Source: Planotetraspora mira (GTDB lineage: Bacteria; Actinomycetota; Actinomycetes; Streptosporangiales; Streptosporangiaceae). From it: 64,000 bases of DNA. This document shows positions 26,087-33,729 of this stretch, in pieces (within the stretch, counting starts at the first letter, position 1; each line of letters starts with the position of its first letter). Under the pieces are notes generated by a model that was not told where the DNA came from, made no database searches, and saw only the letters and a program-made list of their open reading frames with translations. The stretch spans positions 1 to 64,000 of the forward strand of contig NZ_BOOO01000038.1 in assembly GCF_016863275.1 (NCBI RefSeq), given 5' to 3'. The translations under genes were made by a program, and so were the position numbers.

Positions 26087-26719
26087 ATGCCACCGATTAC
26101 GACGCTCGCCCTGTTCGCGGCCGCGACCCTCGCTCTGCTCCTGGTACCGGGACCCGCAGTGGTCTACATCGTGACCCGCAGCGTCGCCCAAGGCCGGGCG
26201 GCAGGGCTCGTCTCGGTGCTCGGGGTCCACGCCGGCTCGGTGGTGCACGTGACCGCCGCGGCGCTCGGCATCAGCGCGCTGCTCGCCGCGTCGGCGACGG
26301 CGTTCGCGATCGTGAAATACCTGGGTGCGGCCTATCTGGTCTACCTCGGCATCCGCAAGCTGATCAAACGCTCCGCTGCGGAGGAGCCCTTCGAGATGCG
26401 GCGGGCGTCCCGGTCTCGGCTGTTCGGGGAGGGGTTCGTCGTCAACGTGCTCAACCCCAAGACGGCGATCTTCTTTCTGGCCTTCCTGCCGCAGTTCGCC
26501 GACCCGTCGCGAGGACCTCTGGCGCCGCAGATCGTGCTGCTCGGGCTCATCTGGATCGTGCTCGGGATGGCGAGCGACGGCAGTTACGCCCTCCTGTCGT
26601 CGGCTCTGGCGGGGCGGCTGCGCCGGTCGGCCCGGGCCCGGCGGCGCCTGGACGTGGGCAGCGGCGTGGTCTACCTGGGTCTGGGAGCCGTCGCCGCCCT
26701 CACCTCCGAATCCGCGTGA
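26087..26719 (+). CDS. LysE family translocator (amino acid exporter)
   Basis: A 210-aa inner membrane exporter of the LysE/RhtB family with about six TM helices: residues ~4-25, ~40-62 (AGLVSVLGVHAGSVVHVTAAAL), ~66-90, ~110-135, ~148-170 and ~185-205. Family motifs GPAVVYIVTRSVAQGRAAGL, YLGAAYLVYLGIRKL and NVLNPKTAIFFLAFLPQF are present. Family members export lysine, threonine, homoserine or similar amino acids. It follows the LysR gene on the same strand. Its TGA stop is the first three bases of the TGATCA of the first unit of repeat array B. Confidence 0.93.
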   Translation: MPPITTLALFAAATLALLLVPGPAVVYIVTRSVAQGRAAGLVSVLGVHAGSVVHVTAAALGISALLAASATAFAIVKYLGAAYLVYLGIRKLIKRSAAEEPFEMRRASRSRLFGEGFVVNVLNPKTAIFFLAFLPQFADPSRGPLAPQIVLLGLIWIVLGMASDGSYALLSSALAGRLRRSARARRRLDVGSGVVYLGLGAVAALTSESA

Positions 26720-27118
26720 TCATGCACAGGTTCGGCGAGACACCCTCTGACCTGCCCCTCCCTCGGGCGTGATCATGCACAGGTTCGGAGATTGCCGGCC
26801 TGACCAGCGTGAACACCGGGCGTGATCATGCATACATTCGCCGATCGGCTGGATGAGCTGGGCCGATTCGGTTCGTGATCACGCACAGGCTCGCTCAAAC
26901 CCGCGCCCAACTGGCCGTACGCACTTCGTGATCATGCAATTCGGCACTGCATGATCACGAGCGGCAAAACCCCTGGTCGGCCCGCGTTTCCACGAATCCG
27001 CGCATGATCACGAACTGAGAACCCGCTGGCCAGAGACCATGCCACCGAACCCGTGCATGATCACGGCCGGTGGTCGCGCTGGCCAGCGGGCATGCGCACG
27101 AACCTGTGCATGATCACG
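26715..27118. repeat. array B: nine 53-bp-spaced repeats, five forward then four inverted
   Basis: Same design as array A. TGATCA starts at 26717, 26770, 26823, 26876 and 26929 (forward), then at 26952, 27005, 27058 and 27111 (inverted). All steps within an arm are exactly 53 bp; the central step is 23. The centre is a perfect hairpin, GTGATCATGCA (26928-26938) with TGCATGATCAC (26948-26958). The outermost units keep the full core CGTGATCATGCACAGGTTCG, while inner ones diverge. The array spans the whole gap between convergent genes, and the stop codons of both genes lie inside its first and last units. Confidence 0.95.
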
Positions 27119-28718
27119 CCGGGGTGGGGGGTGGGGTGGCGGCGGATTGGGCGATCTGCTTGGCCCATCGGTAGTCGGCCTTGCCGGCCGGCGACCGGAG
27201 CACTTCCTCCACGAACGCATACGTACGCGGCACCTTGTACCCCGACAACCTCTCCCGGCAGTGAGTGTCCAGTTCCTCCCATGCGGGAGCGGTCCCCTCG
27301 TACGGCTGGACCACGGCCGCCACACGGGAGCCCCAACGATCGTCCGGGATCCCGGTGACGACGGCGTCGAACACCGACGGATGCCCCTTCAGGACCGCCT
27401 CCACCTCCTCGGGGAAGACCTTCTCCCCGCCGGTGTTGATGCACTGCGAGCCCCGGCCGAAGATCTGGATCGTCCCGTCTTCCTCCACCATGGCCATGTC
27501 GCCCGACAGCAGCCATTTGATGCCCTCGCCGTCCGTCACGAACGTCCGCTCGGTCTTGTCCGGGTCGTTGTAGTACCCGAAGGCGATGCGCCCCGACCTC
27601 GCGACCATTCCCATGACTCCCGAGCCCGGCTCGACGGGCCTGAGCTTCTCGTCCAGTACGGCGATGCCCGCATCGGCCTTGGGCTGGTACTTCAGACCGG
27701 CCTCCGGAGTCGACCCCGCGACTCCCGACGCGGTGTAACCGGACTCCGTCGACCCGAAGCTGTCCATGATCATCGACTGCGGCAGCAACTCCTGCAGCCG
27801 CGCACGGACCGTGCCGCTGAGGATCGCCCCCGTCGAGCTCACGGCGGCGAGAGAGGACAGGTCGTACGCCCCGGTGGCGATCTCCTCGGCCAGCGGACGG
27901 GCCATCGCGTCGCCGGTGATGTTGATGCTGACGACCTTCTCGCGCTCGATCGCCCGCAACACGGCGACCGGGTCGAACTTGCGGACGTAGACCATGGTGG
28001 AGCCCATGCACCAGCACAGGAACGTCCCCATCTGCGCCGCGCCGTGCATCAGCGGCGGCGCGGCCATCATGACGATCGGGTTGGCGTTGCGCGCCTGCTC
28101 GATGACCGACTCCGGCGTCTCCAGCGGCGCGCCGTACGGGTTGCCCCCGCCGAACGCCATGAACAGGTCCTCGACCCGCCACATCACGCCCTTGGGCATG
28201 CCGGTGGTCCCGCCGGTGTAGATGATGTAAACGTCCTCGCCGGTCCGCGGCTCGAATCCTCTCGTCGCCGGCTGGCCTGCCAGCGCCTCGCCGTACGGCA
28301 CGGCCTCCGAGATGGCGGAGTCGCCGCCGACGGCGATGAGGTGACGCAGCGCGGGGGCTTCGGGAGCGGCGGCGGCGACCCGGCCGTCGAACTCGACGTC
28401 GAACAGCAACGCCACGATGTCGGAGTCGCGGTAGAGGTAGACCAGTTCCGCCTCGACATAGCGGTAGTTCACGTTCACGGGCACGGCCCGGATCTTCAGC
28501 GCCGCGAGCAGCGCGGTGATGTACTCCAGCCCGTTGTAGAGCTGGATCCCGACGTGTTGCCCGCGCCGTACACCCTTGGCGGCCAGGTGATGGGCGAGGC
28601 GGTTGGCCTGTGCGTCGAGTTCGGCGTACGTCATACGGGTGTCGCCGCAGACGACGGCCACCCGGTCCCCGATCGCGTCCGCGAACCCTTCGAAAAGGTC
28701 GGCGTGATTGAACTCCAT
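27114..28718 (-). CDS. acyl-CoA synthetase (AMP-forming)
   Basis: A 534-aa adenylate-forming enzyme activating a carboxylic acid to its CoA thioester. ATG 28718 (MEFNHADLFEG) is preceded by AGAGAGG; the ATG at 28850 is inside the thiolase gene. The P-loop is YIIYTGGTTGMPKG, followed by FGSTESG-type A5 and SGDMAMVEEDGTIQIFGRG A7-A8 motifs; the C-terminal Lys is in SPAGKADYRWAKQ. It resembles FadD-type acyl- or sterol-side-chain-CoA ligases. It is last in the minus-strand operon that starts at 33542. Its TGA lies inside the final unit of array B. Confidence 0.92.
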   Translation of the reverse strand: MEFNHADLFEGFADAIGDRVAVVCGDTRMTYAELDAQANRLAHHLAAKGVRRGQHVGIQLYNGLEYITALLAALKIRAVPVNVNYRYVEAELVYLYRDSDIVALLFDVEFDGRVAAAAPEAPALRHLIAVGGDSAISEAVPYGEALAGQPATRGFEPRTGEDVYIIYTGGTTGMPKGVMWRVEDLFMAFGGGNPYGAPLETPESVIEQARNANPIVMMAAPPLMHGAAQMGTFLCWCMGSTMVYVRKFDPVAVLRAIEREKVVSINITGDAMARPLAEEIATGAYDLSSLAAVSSTGAILSGTVRARLQELLPQSMIMDSFGSTESGYTASGVAGSTPEAGLKYQPKADAGIAVLDEKLRPVEPGSGVMGMVARSGRIAFGYYNDPDKTERTFVTDGEGIKWLLSGDMAMVEEDGTIQIFGRGSQCINTGGEKVFPEEVEAVLKGHPSVFDAVVTGIPDDRWGSRVAAVVQPYEGTAPAWEELDTHCRERLSGYKVPRTYAFVEEVLRSPAGKADYRWAKQIAQSAATPPPTPA

Positions 28719-28749
28719 ACGAGGGACCTCTCTCCCGGGGCCTGGCCGA

Positions 28750-29898
28750 TCAGGGTTTTTGCGCTCCGACGATCCACATGGCGAAGAATTGCGCCCCTCC
28801 GCCGTAGGCGTGGCCGAGGGCCGTACGGGCGCCGTCGACCTGATGCTCACCAGCCATGCCTCTGACCTGCTGCGCCGCCTCCGCGAACCGGATCAGGCCG
28901 GAGGCGCCGATGGGGTTGGAGGACAGCACGCCGCCTGAGGCGTTCCACGGGATGTCGCCGTCGAGGGCCGTGCTGCCGGACTCGGTGAGCTTCCATCCCT
29001 CGCCTTCGGGGGCGAAGCCGAGGTTCTCCAGCCACATCGGCTCGTACCACGAGAAGGGCACGTAGACCTCGGCGACGTCGATCTCCCTGCGCGGATCGGT
29101 GATGCCGGCCTGGCGGTAGACGTCGGCCGCGCAGTCCTTGCCGGCCTGGGGGCTCACCGTGTCGCGATCGGCCCGGGCCATCGGCTCGGACCGCATGGCG
29201 GTGCCGTGCACCCAGGCGGGCGTCCCGGTCACCTTGTCCTCGGAGGCGAGCACCATCGCGCAGGCGCCGTCCGACGACGGGCAGGTCTCCAGATAGCGGA
29301 TCGGCTCCCACAACATCGGGGTCGACTCGACCATCTGCCGGTTGATGCCGGGGATCCGCAGGTGGGCGTAGGGATTCTTCAGGGCGTTCTGCCGGTCCTT
29401 GACCGCGACCAGTGTGCCGATGTGGTCGGGCGCGGCCGATCTGCGCATGTACTCGCGGATGTGCGGCGCGAAGTACCCGCCCGCGCCGACGACCAGCGAG
29501 GCGTTGAACGGCAGGTGCGTGGACAGGGCCCAGGTCGCGTTCGACTCCGACTGCTTCTCGAAGGCGACGACGAGCACCCGGTCGTGCACGCCGCCCTGGA
29601 TGAGCGAGGCCCCGACCAGCGCCGTCGACCCGCCGACCGATCCCGCGGTGTGCACGCGCGTCATCGGCTTGCCCGCCGCGCCCAGGGCGTCCGCGAGGTA
29701 CGCCTCGGGCATCATCACGCCCTCGAACAGGTCGGGGGCCTTGCCGATCACGACGGCGTCGATGTCCTTGAACGTGAGGCCCGCGTCCTCCAGCGCGCGG
29801 AGGGCGGCCTCTCTGACCAGACCGGCGATGGAGACGTCACGCCGCTTGGTCTGGTATCGCGTCTGGCCGACGCCGATGACGGCACAGCGGTTACCCAC
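28750..29898 (-). CDS. thiolase-fold lipid-transfer/acetyl-CoA acetyltransferase-like protein
   Basis: A 382-aa thiolase-superfamily protein of the SCP2/Ltp group. The N-terminal half starts CAVIGVGQTRYQTKRRDVS. The segment that normally holds the nucleophilic Cys (consensus NCATGSTAL) reads HTAGSVGGSTAL, with Ser87 at that position. The C-terminal half keeps NASGGVLSSNPIGASG and GHAYGGGAQFFAMW. Without the Cys it is unlikely to be a normal thiolase; Ltp2-type retro-aldolases partnered by DUF35 proteins are a good model, and a DUF35 gene is in this operon. ATG 29898 lies only 14 bp from the first unit of array C. Confidence 0.85.
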   Translation of the reverse strand: MGNRCAVIGVGQTRYQTKRRDVSIAGLVREAALRALEDAGLTFKDIDAVVIGKAPDLFEGVMMPEAYLADALGAAGKPMTRVHTAGSVGGSTALVGASLIQGGVHDRVLVVAFEKQSESNATWALSTHLPFNASLVVGAGGYFAPHIREYMRRSAAPDHIGTLVAVKDRQNALKNPYAHLRIPGINRQMVESTPMLWEPIRYLETCPSSDGACAMVLASEDKVTGTPAWVHGTAMRSEPMARADRDTVSPQAGKDCAADVYRQAGITDPRREIDVAEVYVPFSWYEPMWLENLGFAPEGEGWKLTESGSTALDGDIPWNASGGVLSSNPIGASGLIRFAEAAQQVRGMAGEHQVDGARTALGHAYGGGAQFFAMWIVGAQKP

Positions 29899-29912
29899 GA
29901 CAGCACCTCGAT

Positions 29913-30030
29913 TGCATGATCACGATCGACGACTTCCCAGCTCAGGGCGTGAATTCACGAACTTGCGCATGATCACGCCAGGGGTTTTCGCAGGTGGGAC
30001 GGCCTGATCACGAACCTGTGCATGATCACG
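29913..30030. repeat. array C: three inverted 53-bp-spaced repeats
   Basis: TGATCA at 29917, 29970 and 30023, each step 53 bp, all in the orientation of the right arms of arrays A and B. The unit furthest from the missing left arm carries the full inverted core CGAACCTGTGCATGATCACG, and the one nearest resembles the central unit of array B. It therefore looks like a half-element. It lies in the 174-bp gap between two minus-strand operon genes. Confidence 0.92.
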
Positions 30031-30072
30031 GCGGAGGGTGGGGGGCTTGGGGGGCTTGGGAGGCATGGGGGG

Positions 30073-31092
30073 TCAGGCCTCCAGGACGGTGACGAGGTTG
30101 TGCTGGAGGCAGGGGCCCGACGTGGCGTGGGCGACGGTACGGCCCGCGCCGCCGTCGAGGATCCGCGACGCGGCCTCGCCGATGCGGATCAGACCCGTCG
30201 CCATGACGGGGTTGGCCGCCAGCGGCCCGCCCGAGGGGTTGACCACGGTCTCCGCCGGCAACTCGAGCGCCTCGCGGAGGATGAGCTCCTCGTGGCTGAA
30301 CTGTGCGTGCAACTCCGCGACGTCGACCGGCCCCTTGCCGACCCCCGCCGCCCGGCCGGCGGCCTCCGCGGACGGCGACCGCGTGAGGTCACGCATGCCG
30401 AGGTAGTGGGGCTCGATCCGGTGGGCGATGCCCGTGATCCAGGCGGGGCGCTCCGCCAGTTCTCGCGCGAGGTCGCCCGCGGCCAGCACGATCGCGGCGG
30501 CGCCGTCGGTGATCGGCGCCACGTCGTACGGCCTGAGCGGCTCGACCTCGAACTCCTCCCCGGAGGGGTCGTCGAGGTCGAGGGCGCGGGGATTGTTCCG
30601 GCCGTCCGCGCGGCTGCGCCGTACGATCTCGTCGAGCTCGGCTCGGCCCGCGCCGTACGCGTTCGCCTGCAGGGCGGCGAAGGAGACCTGGTCCAGACCG
30701 AGCGGCGCCAGATAGTACGGGTCGAGCTGCAGGGTCATGATCGCCCGGAGGTCGCCCATGGACGACTTGCCGAAGCCGTAGACCAGCGCCGTGTCCACGT
30801 CCCCATGCTGGAGCCGCACCCAGGCCTCGTACAGGGCCCACGCCGCGTCCATCTCGACGTGGCTCTCCGAGATCGGCGGCCAGGCGCCGAGGGCGTCCAG
30901 CGCGGAGACGAAGGAGAACGGCGCGCCGGCCAGGTAGTCGCAGCTTCCCGAGCAGGTGAACCCGAACCTCGACAGGCCGGACCGTTCCTTGACCTCCTGG
31001 ATCACCGGGTGGATCAGCTCGAAGTCGGTCAGTCCCTCGTCGTGGTCGGTGTGCTCGGTCTGGGCGAAGGCGATGACCGCCACCTCACGCAT
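30073..31092 (-). CDS. thiolase-fold lipid-transfer protein, second subunit
   Basis: A 339-aa thiolase-superfamily protein, shorter than a full thiolase (about 390). The start ATG 31092 has GGAGG six bases upstream. The N terminus reads MREVAVIAFAQTEHTDHDE; the segment expected to carry the nucleophilic Cys reads SHVEMDAAWALYEA and has none. C-terminal motifs NPSGGPLAANPVMATGL and VAHATSGPCLQHNLV are present. In actinobacteria such proteins occur with a second thiolase-like subunit and a DUF35 protein, as here. Its start is 13 bp after the DUF35 gene stop. A role in side-chain or beta-oxidation chemistry is inferred. Confidence 0.85.
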   Translation of the reverse strand: MREVAVIAFAQTEHTDHDEGLTDFELIHPVIQEVKERSGLSRFGFTCSGSCDYLAGAPFSFVSALDALGAWPPISESHVEMDAAWALYEAWVRLQHGDVDTALVYGFGKSSMGDLRAIMTLQLDPYYLAPLGLDQVSFAALQANAYGAGRAELDEIVRRSRADGRNNPRALDLDDPSGEEFEVEPLRPYDVAPITDGAAAIVLAAGDLARELAERPAWITGIAHRIEPHYLGMRDLTRSPSAEAAGRAAGVGKGPVDVAELHAQFSHEELILREALELPAETVVNPSGGPLAANPVMATGLIRIGEAASRILDGGAGRTVAHATSGPCLQHNLVTVLEA

Positions 31093-31105
31093 ACGGCTCC
31101 TCCCC

Positions 31106-32014
31106 TCACAGCTCGACGTCCGGCTCGCCCGTGGGGGCGAACCAGCGGATGTTGGCCATCGACAACGTGCGTTCCTCCGGCGGCGCCCAGACGGCCTTGA
31201 CGCGCATGCCCTGGCGCACCTCGTGTGCGGGCACGTCGCCCACGAGTGCGATCATCGGGACGTCCGCCCCGTCGAGCAGGATGTACGCCGACACGAACGG
31301 CACCTGGGGCGCCCGCGGGTCGGGCAGGTTGTTGATCGCGAAGGTGGTCACGGTGCCGGTGTCGGGCAGCTCGACCTCTTCGGAGATCGCCGAGCCGCAC
31401 TCGGGGCACGATGTCCGGAAGGGCACGTAGACCTTGTCGCAGTGCGTGCAGCGCCCGGCCAGGAAGACGCCGTCGCGGACACCTTCCAGGAATCGGCTGA
31501 GCGACCGGCCGGGCCGGACGCGGTACTCCATGCGGATGTGCGCGACCATCGCGGTCACTTCAGGAACAAAGCACGAAATATCGGTTATGTGGCCGACGCG
31601 GTCCGCCTCCGGCTTCCAGCGGGGACGGACGCGCAACCCCGGGCGCATCGCCTTGGCGGCGTCGGCGCCGACCGCGTGGACCAGCGCCGTGTCCGCGCCG
31701 TCCAGCTTGATCAGCGCCCAGGCGAACGGCCGGTCCAGCGGATGGCCCTTCCTCGGCGACTCGACCCAGGCCCAGCTCATCACGGTTCCGGCCGGGCCGA
31801 CCTCGACATAGTCGCCGGTCACCGGCTCCCCCGTCTCCGGTTCGTATTCCAGCGGCGGCACGAGCACCCGGCCCTCGGCGGTGCGCACGCCGACGATGCG
31901 GCCGTCGCGCAGCTCCGTCAGGAAGCGCCCGATCACCGGCCCCGTCGTCCGCGTGTATCCACCCGGGAACTCGAGTGCGTGCTCGGCGACCAGCGGTTCA
32001 GATGGCACGGTCAC
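31106..32014 (-). CDS. Zn-ribbon OB-fold (DUF35) protein with two OB halves
   Basis: A 302-aa acyl-CoA-associated protein. The GTG at 32014 or 32008 is favoured because GGGAGGG lies just upstream within the preceding gene; the gene overlaps the ligase stop by about 17 bp. Two DUF35-like halves are visible. In the first (residues ~25-150) the rubredoxin-like Cys positions are lost (RTAEGRVLVPPLEYEPETGE). The second (~165-300) keeps the zinc knuckle CTHCDKVYVPFRTSCPECG and an OB fold ending in VKAVWAPPEERTLS. DUF35 proteins bind thiolase-like partners and present acyl-CoA, as ChsH2 does with Ltp2. The neighbours fit this. Confidence 0.88.
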   Translation of the reverse strand: MTVPSEPLVAEHALEFPGGYTRTTGPVIGRFLTELRDGRIVGVRTAEGRVLVPPLEYEPETGEPVTGDYVEVGPAGTVMSWAWVESPRKGHPLDRPFAWALIKLDGADTALVHAVGADAAKAMRPGLRVRPRWKPEADRVGHITDISCFVPEVTAMVAHIRMEYRVRPGRSLSRFLEGVRDGVFLAGRCTHCDKVYVPFRTSCPECGSAISEEVELPDTGTVTTFAINNLPDPRAPQVPFVSAYILLDGADVPMIALVGDVPAHEVRQGMRVKAVWAPPEERTLSMANIRWFAPTGEPDVEL

Positions 32015-33542
32015 GGCCCTCCCAGTACGGGTCACGGAGTTTGCGCTTGAGGAGCTTGCCGTTCGGCTCGCGCGGCATGTCCTCGATGAAGTCGACGGTC
32101 TTGGGCCACTTCATCCGCGACAGCCGGCCTTCGAGCGTCGCGAGGATCTCCGCGGCGAGCTCGGGTCCGGGGTCGTTGCCGGGCATGGGCTCGATGACCG
32201 CCTTGATCTGCTCACCCCACTCGTCGTCGGGGATGCCGAAGACGGCGACGTCGGCGACCTTGGGATGGACCATCAGCTCGTTCTCGATCTCGGCCGGGTA
32301 GATGTTGGTGCCGCCCGAGATGATCATGTCGGCCTTGCGGTCGCACAGGAACAGGTAGCCCTCGTCGTTGAGATAGCCGATGTCCCCGACGGTGAAGTAG
32401 TCCCTGAGCCTGTTCGCGGCGGTCTTCTCGGGATCGCCCTTGTACTCGAAGCGGCCGGCGCCCATCTTCATGTAGATCGTGCCGGGGGTCCCCACGGGAA
32501 CGGCCTCGTGGTCGTCGTCCACGATGAGCAGTTCACTGATCGGCCAGGACGTGCCGACCGTGCCCGGGTGCTTCTTCCAGCCGTCCGGAGTGGCGAGGGT
32601 GCCGCCGCCTTCGGTGGCCGCGTAGTACTCGTAGACGCAGTCGCCCCACCACTCGAACATCGCCCACTTGACCGGGACGGGGCAGGGCGCCGCCGCGTGG
32701 ATCATCCAGCGCAACGTGGACAGGTCGTACTTCGACTTGACCTCGTCGGGCAGCGCGAGCAGTCGCTTGAAGTGGGTGGGGACCATGTGCGAGTTGGTCA
32801 CGCCGTACCTGGCGCACAGCCGCAGCGTCTCCTCCGGATCCCACTTGTCCATGTAGACCAGCGTGTGGCCCATGTGCAGGGCCGATCCGCCGAACTGCGT
32901 CACGGCGGTGTGGTAGTTCGGCGAGGTGACCAGGTGCGCGTTGGGCGGACCGGGGGTGATGCCGAACAACGCCAGCAGCCCCGTCATGAGCTCCGCCGAG
33001 TCGTCCGGATCCAGCCCGGTCAGGGCCCGTCTGACCCCCTTGGGCCGGCCCGTCGTGCCCGACGTGTAGTGCATCGTGGCGCCGGCCGTGCGGTCCTCGG
33101 GGGCGGAGTCCGGCTGCCCCTCGGTGAGGTCCGCGACCGGCCTGAAGCCGTCGATCGCCCCGAAGGAGAACCGGCGCTCGGGCTCGACCTCCTCCGCGGC
33201 CCTGACGGCCTCCACGGCGTACCGCTCGTGGGCGAAGAAGGCCTTCGCCTCGCTGTCGGCCAGGATGTAGGCGATCTCCGGCCCCGTCAGGTGCCAGTTG
33301 ATCGGCGTGTAGTACCAGCCCGCCTGCAACGCCGCCAGATAGAGCGTGAGCCCGTCCACACCGTTGGGCATCAGACCGCAGATCCCGTCTCCGGCCTTCA
33401 GGCCGAGCGCACGGAGGCCGTGGACGAGCCGGTTGGCCCGGGAGAGCAACTCCCCGCCCGTGTACTCGACGCCGTCGGGATCTATCGCGGCGATCCAACC
33501 AGGATCCGCCTGCGCAAGCCTCCAGAAACCCAGCGAGCCCAT
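31998..33542 (-). CDS. acyl-CoA synthetase (AMP-forming), first gene of the operon
   Basis: A 514-aa adenylate-forming ligase. ATG 33542 (MGSLGFWRLAQ) has AAGGGAG five bases upstream; earlier starts are unsupported. Motifs: MHYTSGTTGRPKG (P-loop), YYAATEGGG (A5), DYFTVGDIGYLNDEGYLFLCDRK (A7-A8) and the C-terminal Lys in REPNGKLLKRKLRDPY. It is the first gene of a minus-strand operon (ligase, DUF35, two thiolase-fold proteins, second ligase) and is divergent from an enoyl-CoA hydratase gene. Together they look like a catabolic acyl-CoA set for a fatty acid, steroid or similar side chain; the substrate is not determinable here. Confidence 0.92.
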   Translation of the reverse strand: MGSLGFWRLAQADPGWIAAIDPDGVEYTGGELLSRANRLVHGLRALGLKAGDGICGLMPNGVDGLTLYLAALQAGWYYTPINWHLTGPEIAYILADSEAKAFFAHERYAVEAVRAAEEVEPERRFSFGAIDGFRPVADLTEGQPDSAPEDRTAGATMHYTSGTTGRPKGVRRALTGLDPDDSAELMTGLLALFGITPGPPNAHLVTSPNYHTAVTQFGGSALHMGHTLVYMDKWDPEETLRLCARYGVTNSHMVPTHFKRLLALPDEVKSKYDLSTLRWMIHAAAPCPVPVKWAMFEWWGDCVYEYYAATEGGGTLATPDGWKKHPGTVGTSWPISELLIVDDDHEAVPVGTPGTIYMKMGAGRFEYKGDPEKTAANRLRDYFTVGDIGYLNDEGYLFLCDRKADMIISGGTNIYPAEIENELMVHPKVADVAVFGIPDDEWGEQIKAVIEPMPGNDPGPELAAEILATLEGRLSRMKWPKTVDFIEDMPREPNGKLLKRKLRDPYWEGRDRAI

Positions 33543-33641
33543 CGGAACTCCCTTGCCCGGTGTCGTCTGACTTCCCCCGGATCGCCGCAGTGAAGCACGT
33601 TCTTGTTCTATCGACAAGCCCTGGCATTACTGGGGGGTTAC

Positions 33642-33657
33642 GAACAAGAATCTGTTC
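33642..33657. promoter_or_regulatory. inverted repeat in the divergent ligase/hydratase promoter
   Basis: GAACA-AGAATC-TGTTC, a perfect 5-bp dyad, with a related TTCTTGTTCTA at about 33600-33610. It lies in the 187-bp gap between divergent catabolic genes and is a good candidate operator for a TetR-type acyl-CoA repressor. It approximates the KstR2 consensus with two mismatches, which is too weak for assignment. Confidence 0.4.
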
Positions 33658-33729
33658 TAGTTCGTAGTTCGCAGACTAACCCGGCCCGACCCTGCCGAGC
33701 AATCGCTTGATCAATTTTGGAGAGTCTCC

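Noticed and set aside
26715-27118. Array B as a simple intrinsic terminator
   Set aside because: Only the central pair forms a compact hairpin, there is no T tract, and arrays A and C lie between same-strand genes, so termination alone does not explain the phased design.
20927-30030. Arrays as insertion sequences or transposon ends
   Set aside because: No transposase, no clear target-site duplication and a repeated internal unit. A non-autonomous mobile origin remains possible but is not shown.
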